This document shows, one piece after another, positions 21,270 through 31,758 of a stretch of 64,000 bases of DNA. Origin of the DNA: Branchinecta lynchi (Eukaryota > Arthropoda > Branchiopoda > Anostraca > Branchinectidae); NCBI GenBank assembly GCA_023053575.1, contig JAKZAP010000008.1, positions 5,970,715-6,034,714 on the forward strand. Reading direction: 5' to 3'. A program made the position numbers and the translations under genes. How positions within the stretch are numbered: position 1 is the stretch's first letter; every line of letters starts with the position of its first letter. A model generated the notes under the pieces. It made no database searches and had not been told where the DNA came from. It saw nothing but the letters and a program-made list of their open reading frames with translations.

Positions 21270-22640
21270 AAAGGCGTATACTCGCCGTTTCCCGGGGACT
21301 TCTCCCGGAATAGAGGGGAGCGGCGAGAATAAAGGGAGTCACCGCACGTAGACTCCGCGGACGGAAAACAACGAGAGCACGGGGAATGCCTCCATATTCT
21401 ATTTTGTTATTAAAAAAAAATTCACGCGACAATTAGTCTGGGTCTATTTTTCTTCACTTTTGTTAATTTTGATCGTTTTTAATTTAATTTTACGTTGTTA
21501 TTATTAAAAAAAAAATGTTCTTCACAATGAAATGAACTTTTTGTTTTCTCAAAATCAGTTTCAGATCACAAATAAACTCAATATTGAGCTCAGAAATTCT
21601 TTTCAACCATCCCTAACATATGTTTTTCCAAGAACATTAGCACAAGCAATTCCCGAAATTGATTCCCCGCCGAATCTGACAAGAAGTCCTTCTTGATGAT
21701 GGTGATGAAAATTAGAGCATTCCTCGTATGTGGGGACTCGCTCGGATACGGGGAGTGGGTCCCCGGGGTAAACGAAACGCGTGGACTCCTCGAAAGCAGT
21801 TCTCGGTGAACGGCGAGAATACACCTCAAGTGTCGTTGATCCTTATACCCTTACTCTCACCGTGTACCGCTCAGTTCGAAAGAAGGTAAGTGGTATGACA
21901 AGAAATGAGTTTTAGTTGCGAACGACTGAGTGAGCTGCTTAATGAACTGGTACCCTGCGTATTATAATTATGTGGGGTGGGCCAACTCAGGACGCAAGCG
22001 GCCTGCAGTCCCACAATTCAGAGTCGTTGGTAAAGCATCACTTTAAAAACAGTGGATGAAAACGCCATTCATTATACCACTTGTTATTCGCTCTTATCGA
22101 TTTAAAAACTTTATAATTTTCCCGTCAACGCCACGGCCCGCTCAGCACAATAGCAGGAACCTGGACAACCCCTTCAGGCGTTTATTTTTTTTCAGAACAG
22201 CATGCAAGTCGACACTCAGAGAGTGGAATGCTTTTAAGGCGTATTCTCGCCGTTCCCCGAGGACTCCACTTGAGGAGTCCCCGCGTTTTTGTTTGTCCCG
22301 GGGACTAACTCCCCGTATTCTCGCGAGTCCCACGGACAGGGATATGCTCCAATTATCATCACCATCATCAAAAAGGACTCCCTTTCAGATTTGGAGGGGA
22401 GTCAATTTTTGCTGGCGTTGGTGCAACGTAAAAATTAATTAAAAACAATCGGAATATACAAAACCAAAAATAAAGTGGATCAACTGCATTCGAACAAAAT
22501 TCTTTTTTCGAACAAAATCCATTTTGGAAGTATTCCGCGTGTTGTCACTGTTACTGTATTCGGAGTCCGGTCCTATCTATTCTCGCCGTTCCCTTCGTTT
22601 CTCCTAGGAGTCCTCTAGGCACGGCGAGAATACGCCCCTA
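21270..22640. repeat. Cluster of short GGCGTATTCTCGCCG repeats
   Basis: Short inverted-repeat units occur at about 21270-21335, 21700-21830, 22233-22340 and 22568-22640. Typical ends are GGCGTATTCTCGCCGTTCCC and its complement GGCGAGAATACGCC. The smallest unit (22568-22640) is almost only the two arms. Between them are A/T-rich stretches. They resemble MITE or fold-back relics in a CLCA intron. Confidence 0.5.
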
Positions 22641-23606
22641 GTCGCTGCCTTGTCCATGCTGTAATAGATTTTTTCTTAAAAACAGTTGGTTTTTCTGAAA
22701 ACTGTCGATTTTTTGTAAAAACAGTCGTTACAGAAACAGTCGGTGAAAATGATCAGCCAGTTGGTAAATACCTTCCCCCAAACATTTTGGCTAGTAACAT
22801 GGGTTCACTCGCAATTTTGTACGCCAAATTATCCCAGCAGTTAGTTCAAAGAAGCAACCTACCACCATAGGAAGTGAGACTTTCGTACTTTTATTTAGTT
22901 ATTTGCTAATGAACCCTCATTACGCCAGTGCTCCTATTAGTCGGCATAACCAATATCAAACTTCAGGTAAGGTAGGTTCGTTTAATCCTACGATTGTACC
23001 TCCTGGAGCACTGGCTCCGTTCGAGTTCATTTGAGATAAACGTGGCAACCTTTCGGCCCAGAAATTGGTAAGCTAAAACCTTGTCGCTATGCTTTTATCT
23101 TCCCCGTATTTTTAGATTACCTCTACCCGCCCTTCTTATTCGTTGGGGCGTCTGGTGCATACTTCCAGCGACGATTCCCTTACTTCAAGTCTGTCAATGC
23201 CAAATTCTCGACGTATTTCGTAAGTATTTGTATCATAAAAACAGCCATCACTCTCGCCGTTCCTTCTTCTTGTTTTTTTTTTTAAACCAAAAACGACAAA
23301 ACCAAAAGTGTTGTCGGTTGAGATTGTGCATGTTTGTAATAAACATTGTACACCCTGTGACAGTGCAAGGATGTACGAAATTGACAGCTACAAGGAAAGC
23401 CAGTAAGTAGGGTAGAACGGGTCAGTAATACAAGTACTTAATTGAAAAGGTAGTTTATTTTTACGTCTGATATTTGAATACACTGAAATATTTTGACCGG
23501 TCTAAGGGATTTTGTATTTTTTTTTCACCTGAGGCTCTGTGACTACGTTCAGAGTGTGCGCTGCTTGCCCGGCAACCCAAAATTCATCTACAATGTAACA
23601 AATCTT

Positions 23607-23695
23607 GCAGTATTTGCTACTGGGATAATCTTATCTCTAATTTGGATTAATCTTAACTCAGTAGAGATAAGATTAATCCCAGTAGCAAATACTGC
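23607..23695. repeat. 33-bp inverted repeat (hairpin)
   Basis: Arms at 23607-23639 (starts GCAGTATTTGCTACTGGGAT) and 23662-23695 are complementary with a single inserted base; the loop is 22 nt. It is not related to the other hairpin families in the window. The open frame 23493-23942 that covers it shows no protein family. Confidence 0.8.
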
Positions 23696-24051
23696 AGTCA
23701 ACTTTAATCCTTACTGGGAAAAACTTTTTACAGTGTACACAAGAACTTCGAATTTCATTTTGAATTTCAACTGCATTTCGAGGGTTAAAGGTGCTAAGCT
23801 CGGACAAGTTAGGCCTAGAAAAAGTAGGAAAATTATCTTGAATTGTGTCGTGCAAGGAATCGGAAATTTTTATTTTATGTTTCCGCAGTGGCTTACATTT
23901 GTAGTTGGTAATTATTTCAGGCGTAGAGGGACACACATATAGAGGTAGGCCTACCACAAATCTGAAGGAATAAGTTCATTCGATGAAATCGATTATCTGT
24001 TTATCTCTTCGGGTTTTCGGGCTTATTTCAGTGAAAAAGTGACGTGTAACT

Positions 24052-24325
24052 AGATTGTCCGTCCTGGCCGGATGATTAGGACGCCAAACTTGTAAGCGAA
24101 GGGTCGCTGGTTCGAGTCTCCGTGAGTGCCTACCAAAGTCCACCCAGCTTCAAGTGGGTATCTGGAGAAATCTGGGGAAGGTGACAGGAAGGGTGTGCGA
24201 AAGCACCAGGATGGCTAACCCCCAACCGCCAATTGCACTTCCTGGCTGAGGGCAGACAATCGGAGATCAGCACCGCCAGTTAGGCGGTGGCCTGTGCAGG
24301 CTGAAGCTGATACCTTTACCTTACT
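24052..24325 (+). repeat. Probable tRNA-derived SINE
   Basis: The head shows a pol III B-box-like GGTTCGAGTCTC at about 24110, preceded by a degenerate A-box region (GGCCGGATGATTAGG). A body follows with GGTATCTGGAGAAATCTGGG and AGCACCAGGATGGC. The end is a short TACCTTTACCTTAC tail. No second copy is visible in the window, so the SINE call rests on this structure. Confidence 0.5.
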
Positions 24326-24448
24326 AGACTGTCGGATTTAAAGTCTATTCGGTTAAACTTCAATGGTACTGTGAAAGTTATCGGTGTGGCATGTCCTGTG
24401 CCACAACCGGCGTGGGAGCCATTATGATATTGTTTTCGTTACCTTCAG

Positions 24449-24822
24449 ACTTCGTTGTTCTAAATCTTGGTGCTTTTCAGCCTGTCCCGCCGCGTGTTCT
24501 CTCCGTACAAGCCGTTCCCATTGATCTAGAGTCCCATGTCAAGCTCACATTCTTCGAACCCCACATGTACGAAGGAGCCAAGACACCCGAGCGATATGTC
24601 GTCAGGTACTCTACCAGCCGTTCAGCTTTAATTCGAGCGGATGGAGGAATTGCCACAGGCAGTTCTGTGCCAGAAGTCACTGCCGATAGCATTGTTTCGG
24701 GCGACTTGAATCATGTCAGTGCTGCCACATCGAAGGAAGTGGTTTTCAAAGTTTCTGCCGGTGAAGAAGGTCCTCTACCGATGTATTTCGCGATAGCAGG
24801 AGTCTCAACGTCCAATGGAACG
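24449..24822 (+). CDS. CLCA: CLCA exon: FN3-like domain
   Basis: Acceptor CCTTCAG at 24442-24448 is preferred over the one at 24480, because only it restores phase with the previous exon (AAC = Asn) and gives NFVVLNLGAFQPVPPRV. CLCA proteins have a similar phrase 'FVVxxVPxxxxPPSQI' just before their FN3-like domain. It continues LSVQAVPIDLESHVKLTF, ERYVVRYSTSRSAL, and MYFAIAGVSTSNGT, the strand pattern of an FN3 fold. Donor GTAATA. Confidence 0.85.
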
Positions 24823-24859
24823 GTAATACACTTTACTCTGTATAAGAACGGATAATTAT

Positions 24860-25870
24860 AAGAACCTTTCTCTCCGTATACCATCTGTTTGACACAGCAT
24901 CATAGGGATAATGCAGTTTTGACTTGTTTTTTTTTTATTGACACAGTTTATTTGTGAACTTGATTATTTTATTTAGAAACTTTCTACGAGCTATGGTATG
25001 TAATTTTGACCTGTTTTTTGTTTATCGATACAGTTTATTTATGAACTTTATTGTTTTATTTAGAAGTTTTAATGTTATCAGTTAAGTAATATTGACCTGT
25101 CAAGTTGATTGATAGTGCTTGAAGTATCTTTATTCGAATTATTTTTACGTATTTAAAGATATTACGGATTAAATTATCATTCATAATTATAAATTAGCAA
25201 ACTATAATCATTGATCATTGATATTTATAATAAAAAAAAAATTGTTAGTGCCTTACCTTGTTTGTGACTAGTTTTGATTATCACTTGCGGCACCAATATA
25301 ACCTTTGTCTCCTTGAACCGGGGTCGTCAGTTTCATCAGCTCTGCCCAAACAGAGCGTGGATAAGGGCAGACGGATTCCTTTCAAAACTCGAAGCCAACG
25401 ATCAAGACTGACAATTTCTGATCATTAAAACGGGCGGAAAAAAGTTGCTACCCAATTCCGTTACTTTTCCTTCCGCGGGAAGCCTTAGAAAGGAACACCG
25501 TACCACGTGCCTTCAACCCGGGGATGAAAAATGCCAGAACTCACATGGGGACAATTTATAATTGTAGCTTTCCATAAATTGATATTATGGAGTACAAAAA
25601 CAAGCAGGAACAACAAACATGACTCGCACTCAGTCTGGGCTGGTAGAACGTATAAAGTAATTAATCCTGTTGACTAAAGGATTGGTAGGATGCTGCTTCT
25701 GTCTCTCGGAACATTTTTCGCGTTTTAAGCAGTACGAGCTAATGCACCCCTAGGTTTTCTCCCATCAAACCCCTAAATAACAATGCAGTAGCACTGTTAT
25801 TTAATTTATGATGGCTTTTTCCCGATATTATTTTAGTGTAGTGAATAGTAGATGTAGGTTTATTTGAACT
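24860..25870. other. CLCA intron, A/T-rich, nothing recognised
   Basis: Contains a repeated TTTATTTGTGAACTTGATTA / TTTATTTATGAACTTTATTG pair about 100 bp apart. No exon or known element. Confidence 0.35.
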
Positions 25871-25875
25871 TTTGT

Positions 25876-26816
25876 TGGGATCCCAAAACGTAAGTGGCGG
25901 GATACCTATGACATCGCAAAAGTTGTCCGTCTGTGAGCATGATAACTCTCGAAGGGAATGAGATATTTTGATGTAACTTGCTGTGACGATTCTTTAACCC
26001 CATATTTAGGGGTGGGGGTTTAAATTAAGGGGGAAATGAAATATTTTTAAACAGATAATGTGATATTTGATTATGGAGTAAGAAGACACGCTGAACACGA
26101 TGGTGAAAATCATTTTCTCGCCGGACAAGTAGTTCGCCCGGAATCCGGCCAAAACCGGAAAGTTTGTTAAAAGTAAAAGTTTTGTTTGGCGTAGATTAGA
26201 TGTTCGACTTAGGCGTAAGAAGACATGCTAAACACTTACGTGAAAACAATTTTCTACCCGGACAAGTAGTTCGCCTGGAATCCGGCCAAAACAGGAAAAT
26301 TGTTAAAAGTTGAAGTTTAGTTGATTAGATATCCGATTTAGGGGTAAGAAGAGATGCTTAATTCGTGTATGACAATCATTTTTTACCCGGACATATAGTT
26401 CGACCGGAATCCGGCTCGAGCTGGAAAATTTGTTATAGGTTAAATTTTTATTTGAAGTTAATTAGATGTTCAATACTGCGGAAAGAAGACACGCTGAGTT
26501 CGTTTTGAGCTTCTTTTTTTTCGCCGGACAAGTAGTTCCGGAATTTGGCCGAAACCGGGAAAATAGCAGAAGCGGCAGGAAGTCTCGTCAAAACAGATAT
26601 GGCTTATAGGGGTATAATAAACACATACACATGCTCAATCCATATCTGAAGTTGGTTTTCTCAGATGATTAGCTATTTGGCCTTAATCTGTTTCTGAATT
26701 TGATAGTAAAAATTTTCAAGGTGTCTGGCCAAGACTGGATCTGGCGAAGACAAGACCCAATAGTGTGGATCAAATACTGAATTTTTGGGATCCCATCGAA
26801 ACCTTTGGTCTTGTTG
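25876..26816 (+). mobile_element. Family 2 element, copy 2
   Basis: Starts TTGGGATCCCAAAACGTAAG and ends GGGATCCCATCGAAACCTTT then GGTCTTGTT. About four internal units of roughly 130 bp each contain GGACAAGTAGTTCGCCCGGA and a CCGGCCAAAACCGGAAA-like palindromic piece. 940 bp, no coding capacity, inserted in the last CLCA intron. Confidence 0.65.
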
Positions 26817-27074
26817 ACTTCGGCAGGTCCATTTCCATGCACTTCCTGTGGCAGAAGTCAACACCAATCAGTCAAAGTAGATAATTAGGACCCCAGAGAA
26901 CACTTGAATGGGTATTTTGGGTCTTCCTTCTACGATTCAACCCAACTATAATGTCCAGATCTGAGGACCTGTTCAGATAAATATACCTCTAATGCTGCTC
27001 TAATGCAGTAATAAGCCTTGAACCTTCCACTCCACACTAGAATAACCCTTTGATAACCTTAAATATAATTTCAG

Positions 27075-27389
27075 CCTCGGTACGGCCCGCCATCGCCGAT
27101 CGTTCATGCAGTTGTGAAACCTATCCTAATAACTACAACTACTCCCGTAACGACGACAACTCAAAGTACAACAACTATTACTCAAACGACAACCCCTCCA
27201 GTGACAACGACATCGACAACCGCAGGCATGACCACAACAACGGTAACTCAAACGACAACTAGGAGAACCCCACCGACGATCGGAACCGTGCCAACCAATC
27301 CCACTGAGGAACCACAACCTGGAGCATCTACTATGATTTCTCCAAGTTACTTTGCGTTTGTCATTGTTCTGGTTCTGATCTTTGCCTGA
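27075..27389 (+). CDS. CLCA: CLCA last coding exon: Thr-rich stalk and hydrophobic C-terminus
   Basis: Acceptor AATTTCAG, phase 0, stop TGA at 27387-27389. It starts PRYGPPSPIVHAVVKP and continues into a long Thr-rich tract (TTTTPVTTTTQSTTT and similar, about 55 residues), a likely O-glycosylated stalk. The end EEPQPGASTMISPSYFAFVI plus VLVLIFA is a hydrophobic segment that runs to the terminus with no cytoplasmic tail, as in GPI-anchor signals; GAS would be a plausible anchor site. A downstream GTAAGTAT at 27400-27407 may be a 3'-UTR donor. Confidence 0.85.
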   Translation, partial: PRYGPPSPIVHAVVKPILITTTTPVTTTTQSTTTITQTTTPPVTTTSTTAGMTTTTVTQTTTRRTPPTIGTVPTNPTEEPQPGASTMISPSYFAFVIVLVLIFA

Positions 27390-28435
27390 GGTTTTTAAAG
27401 TAAGTATCGACACCTGCCAGGCTGCATATGCGATCACTTGTATCTAGAAATTAAAATAATACAAGGAAGGGAAGTTTTTCTATATAGTTGACTTTTAACT
27501 GCGTAGAATCGAGCGCGACTTGGGACCCGGCAAAGAGTGCTGCTGTGTTTCGTTTGACATAAATGACGCTGCGAAATTTAATACTAACGAAGTTTATTTC
27601 CTGAATAGCTCATATAATTACTCGCTAGCGTCGGATGGTCAAACAATTATTACCACTGCTAAAACTTAATAATTACTCCTCAGTAATTACTTTAAAATAT
27701 TTATCTGTATGTACAATTAATAACGAATATATCACAGTTCAGAATTAAATAGTTTACGAAATATGGTACAAATGACGAAAGATACCGGTCAGTAGAGTGG
27801 ATATCGGGGCGAACAAGTCTGGTGCAATTACGGGTTGCAGCGCGAAGCCTTGATTCACGCCGAGTCTGGTTTGGGGCTTCGTAATACGGTAGGAGAGATC
27901 TACGAAGATCAGAGGACAAGCATATACGTCCAAAATTCATTGTCAACTTGTGTCGTCTTTCAGACAGCGGCGAAGGAATTCCAAGCGACGTTATAGCGTG
28001 GACAGTCGAAGCGTTATTTCTTTCGACTGAGCGCGGCCCCACTCTTTCTCGGGTCCTAACTCGCAATCAGTCATACCACTATATCGAAGCAACAATTTTT
28101 TTTTTTAAATTCTTCATTATGCCACCTGAAGAAGCGATTACAGCTGCAACCTGTCAGTTGCCGATACGTACGTTAAGTAGCGTCTTTTTTCTTCCTTAGA
28201 GCTAGCCGTAGAATGTGTTCCAGCCTTTTATCAAACTGGCCGTTGGTGCCCTTTGGTCTTTCCCAGAATTTTCGACGAGTGATTCGATTAATACCCTAAG
28301 GAATTACATCGAGAATATCTACACAAAAGAATGTATAGTGAACAGCATTTCAGACGAATCTTGTAGAACCATGGACTAATTGTTACACTGTATCATTGGT
28401 ATATATTTAAATACTCCTTAAGCTCCGGCTGACTG
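27390..28435. other. Intergenic, CLCA 3' flank
   Basis: No canonical AATAAA close to the stop codon; the nearest A-rich signal is AATTAAAATAAT at 27448-27459. Otherwise nothing recognised. Confidence 0.35.
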
Positions 28436-28445
28436 GGTAACTTTT

Positions 28446-28590
28446 ATTAAACATTGGCTAAAAACGGAAAGTCAGCTACGATGTTTTGGCCTATCTTGGC
28501 AAGGGTGTTCTTCAGGAAGGGCAGAAGTATCGCTGATAAACATCATAGCTGACTTTCCGCTTTTAGCCATTGTTTAATAAACTTCATTAG
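28446..28590. repeat. Long-hairpin repeat, copy 2
   Basis: Left arm starts AAACATTGGCTAAAAACGGA, right arm ends with the complement (CGCTTTTAGCCATTGTTTAA). Both include AAAGTCAGCTA. The left arm has a deletion in the conserved core (GGCCTATCTTGGCAAGGGT instead of the full form). Same family as 5738, 28606 and 60846. Confidence 0.75.
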
Positions 28591-28605
28591 TGTTATTGTT
28601 ATTAT

Positions 28606-28796
28606 ATTTGACGATGCAAACGGATAAGTCAGCTACATTTTGTTAGAGCTATATTTCGGCCCTTCTTGGCAAGGGTCCTCTTGAAGCTGGAACCGCTCAA
28701 GCTGGACCGGTTTGAGCCGGAAAAGGCCAAGAAGGGCCGAAATATAGCTCTAATAAAATGTAGCTGAATTATCCGTTTGCATCGTCAAATATTCGC
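28606..28796. repeat. Long-hairpin repeat, copy 3
   Basis: Arms run from TTTGACGATGCAAACGGATA to the complementary TATCCGTTTGCATCGTCAAA. They are complementary for about 65 bp, with the conserved core ATATTTCGGCCCTTCTTGGC. The spacer of about 45 bp contains CAAGCTGGACCGGTTTGAG. Just outside the core, the arm word is CATTTTGTTAGAGCT, different from the other copies. Confidence 0.8.
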
Positions 28797-28799
28797 GTT

Positions 28800-29690
28800 G
28801 GAACCTCTAGAATTCGAGCTAGCAATCATGCATATTCATTTTCCCCAGGCTTATTTCTTTTTTCGATGCTTAAGCGTCATTTTCGTAGAATTTGTTCCAT
28901 ATTCTAGTGCATATCAGTCGTTTTATGGTCTAATACGCCCCATAAAATTAAGTCCATGTAAAAAAGAACTTAGTATCGAGCTCATGACACGTAAGCCTTT
29001 TTTTTATCTACAAACCCACTATAAAAACACAAAGGAAGAAGTGGAGTATATAAGAAATAAGAAAAAGTAAGACACTAGAATTCACTTAAAGCACTATTCG
29101 CAAAAAAGAGGCACAAGGCGCGACTTACGCAATGCTGATTTACGCTTAGCACGGAGCTCAATACTCTTTAAGAACACAAATCGTGGGTGATCTAATATTT
29201 GCAGTTTAAGGTCTGGAGCATGGTAGATAAGGCGTTGCCACTGCTAACGATTTGAATAAGGTTGAGTTTGAACGTACTAACTATAGCGCAGGTTTGAACG
29301 ACGATGATTGTTTGTCATAAATGCTGGTTGAAGGCTGGAATACACCCATTGTGTAAGGGCAATGTCCTAAAGTTATAAAAAAAAAACAAGAAACAGCGAT
29401 AGTGATTTCTCGCCCCTTGACGTCCCGAGTTCTTAGCCAAAGAATTAGATTTTTTACTATTAACTTTCTTGCATTTGTACGAAATTACTGTGGATCATCC
29501 GTGATCGCGATCACAGTTTATTTTATTTCTTCTTCTATCGTTATAATAAACCATTTTTCGAGTCAAGATGTTATTTTGTTAAACCCAAAAGAGTTGGTCA
29601 CGGTAGACAGGTAGGAAGTCAGGTTCGCCATCTAGCGAAATTCAGCGGTTAAATCCGAATGCACGACCATCGATCTTATCATTAGTTGCG
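28800..29690. other. Intergenic, nothing recognised
   Basis: Low-complexity A/T-rich stretches and short open frames without family motifs. Confidence 0.35.
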
Positions 29691-29693
29691 TTT

Positions 29694-30100
29694 TTGCAGA
29701 TACCATGGTATCTGATAACACGGGCTAAAGTCGTTTTTGCAGCTATCGTGCTATCTGATACCACGGTCCAGAGGCGTTTTTGCAGTTAACGTGGCATCTG
29801 GCCAGTTATCTTGGTATCAGATATTCAGATACTACGATCCGACCGTGGTAACTGGTCGTGGTATCTGAAAAGTCATCCCACTTTCATCAAATTTTGTCAG
29901 ATTGGTGAGAAAGAAGTTTAGCACTTAGTGATGCAACTGGATATCTGTTTTTCTTTTGGGATGACTTCGAAAAGTGCAATTTCGGCAATAGTCGTTTTTG
30001 CAGAGCACCGTGTATCAGATAACACGATAACTGCAAAAAGACTAATTGCATATCCAATTACCGTGGTAAAAGATACCATGGTATCAGCAAAACCGCAACT
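29694..30100. mobile_element. MITE-like element type A, copy 2
   Basis: Ends AGTTGCGTTTTTGCAGATAC / GTATCAGCAAAACCGCAACT. Inside, ATACCATGGTATCTGATAAC and related palindromic words recur, and TTTTCTTTTGGGATGACTTC matches the interior of the copy at 15377. ATT directly flanks both ends, a possible 3-bp target duplication. Confidence 0.7.
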
Positions 30101-30109
30101 ATTAACATT

Positions 30110-31290
30110 TCGAGATAAAAAATCAATCGTTTGGAAACGCGATATAAGCATGCTGTAAGTCCTTTCTCGATTGCAAACGAACAGATAGCAGATGTTGCAG
30201 ATTCTCGGGGTTAGTTTCGTGCACGACTGCAGGTTTAGTGCCCATATCGCCTTACCAGCCAATAAGGCTAATGCCAGCCACCAGACGCTTAAAAAATGAG
30301 GCGATTTTGCTACGACATTGCGAGTGTTCTCCACGCGTATCTGTGCTACGTTCGCCCCTTGCTCGAGTAGTATTGCCCAGCATGGGGTCCAGCTACTCTC
30401 TGGCCTACCTGTTGCAAGAAATTTTGGTCAGTAAGAAAAGGGCCATTTCAATAATCCATAACCGCGACTTACCGTGCGACCAGGCCTTAGTGAGACTGAA
30501 AGTATCCCCGATAGAAGTACAAAGCATATGCTCTTAAAGAGAGGCTTCACCTTCCAGATTTTTCTTCCTGATTAGAGACAGCCGTTTTCGTCGAGACGGA
30601 TCTGGAAGGTCAAGCCAGGCCAAAAACGTCTGGAAGTACGGGGTGTTCTCGACATCCCAGGTTCCGGATGTCGAAAGGTACCATAGAGGCAACCCATTCT
30701 TGAGACAGAACAAATATGCAAATGTAGGAAGAAATGGGAAAGTGACTGACAGTTCTGGCGACAAACTTCGGAGCTAAGGAGGAAAGTCGTCTCTGACTGC
30801 AAAAATCGGACCAACTGGGGGCGTATCTTTATCCTAGTGTCCACGCGAGGACTGAAACTGAATAGGGTTATGATCAGTTATGCCCTTGGTTTCTATGAAA
30901 AACTTCAATGCAAACGTTTGTCACACATGAATCACCATACCAAGTTCAAAGACATATCTCAATCCCTTCGAGAGTTATCGTGACCATACAGTTGACCGGA
31001 CAGAATTGCGATTTCAAACAGTGCCGGATTACCGAATAGGCGAATTAGGTACGCCTTTACGGACCCCACGAAAAGGAAAATCTAGACGTTTGTAGGTTAA
31101 TTCAATTGTGTATGCCCATTTCCTGTCAGTTTCTGACAGTTATCGGTTGGCAAATTAGAGACGTGTTATAGAGATAACTAGCGAGGAGTAGCCCAAAACT
31201 TGGACTGTCTATAGGAACCTCCACAGATTGCAATCCGCCACCAGTCATATAGGCTAATGTACAAGTCTCACGTACAAGGTCGGGTAGAAA
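30110..31290. other. Intergenic between the two gene 3' ends
   Basis: A diverged family 2 piece is visible at about 30930-31015 (CGAGAGTTATCGTGACCATA). Nothing else recognised. Confidence 0.4.
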
Positions 31291-31317
31291 CAAGTGACAA
31301 TTCTAACATAATAAAAA

Positions 31318-31323
31318 TTTATT
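31318..31323 (-). promoter_or_regulatory. Poly(A) signal AATAAA of the TGR gene
   Basis: AATAAA on the - strand, 66 nt beyond the SECIS hairpin and 436 nt after the stop codon. It is the first canonical signal after the SECIS, so the SECIS would be included in the mRNA. Confidence 0.6.
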
Positions 31324-31383
31324 GCTATGTACCAAGCGAAAACATTCTCAAAACAATCACTGGCGAAGGAAAAAGACGCCTCA

Positions 31384-31463
31384 CTTGGGAATCCTTCAGG
31401 CTGCGCTTACCGCAAGGGTTTCAAGCATAGCCTTCATCTCACCCATACAGGCAGATTCCCAAG
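31384..31463 (-). ncRNA. SECIS element in the TGR 3' UTR
   Basis: On the - strand, ATGA (31437-31434) faces TGAA (31398-31395), forming the non-Watson-Crick quartet (U-A, G.A, A.G, A-U). Between them is an 11-position helix, AGGCTATGCTT with AAGCGCAGCCT, with one A.C mismatch and one G.T wobble. The apical loop is GAAACCCTTGCGGT with the required unpaired A run 12 nt after ATGA. ACC/GGT in the loop could form the extra mini-helix of type 2 SECIS. Below the quartet, CTTGGGAATC (31463-31454) pairs perfectly with GATTCCCAAG (31393-31384), leaving an asymmetric 16-nt bulge on the 5' side. It lies about 330 nt after the Sec codon, a normal distance. Confidence 0.82.
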
Positions 31464-31758
31464 ATCAGCAAGTTAGCTGCTTAACGCGCATCAATAACAC
31501 ACCCAACTTCGAGAACACTCTCACTGACGGATTTCACTAACAGGGGAACGGTGTCACGGCACAAAACCCGTTGAATGGCAAGAACAACGGACTTCATGAC
31601 TGTGGATTAGCTTTAAAATTCGTGCCAGAAGACCGTTGCATACACCAGCGCAGATGGGTACTATTGCGCTGGTTCAATGGTTGGTAGTTCATATTAAATG
31701 GTTATAAATCAAAGCTCGTTGGGTTGATACAGTTAAAGATGCGCGGAGAGCAGCGACT

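Larger units (their letters stand above)
4804..27389 (+). other. CLCA: CLCA-family gene, 3' part (nine exons)
   Basis: The joined exons (4804-4959, 6112-6375, 9576-9722, 14145-14366, 14866-15040, 18506-18691, 20687-20890, 24449-24822, 27075-27389) total 2043 nt, i.e. 680 residues plus stop, with every phase matching. CLCA proteins are secreted or membrane-anchored, self-cleaving metalloproteins that regulate calcium-activated chloride channels. In family order we see the back half of the VWA domain, the CLCA-specific middle part, a domain with DNDGVYSS near the expected DNDGVYSRYF-type motif, an FN3-like domain (PPRVLSVQAVPID), a Thr-rich linker and a hydrophobic C-terminus. The HExxH protease domain and the front of VWA should lie upstream of base 1. 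Introns contain several transposons but no exon is interrupted. Which CLCA paralogue this is cannot be told. Confidence 0.85.

Noticed and set aside
23493..23942. 149-codon + strand open frame
   Set aside because: Crosses a hairpin and has no family motif or splice context.
24481..24822. Exon start at the acceptor directly before CCTGTCCCGCC
   Set aside because: Breaks phase with the preceding CLCA exon; the acceptor at 24448 restores phase and adds a family-like segment.
31560..31600. Alternative SECIS starting at ATGA near 31597
   Set aside because: The helix is only 6 bp and there is no A run in the apical loop; the hairpin at 31384-31463 fits far better.
31621..31692. Alternative SECIS around the CCAGCGCA/TGCGCTGG stem
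   Set aside because: Good 8-bp stem, but no ATGA/GA quartet at the right distance and no apical AA.
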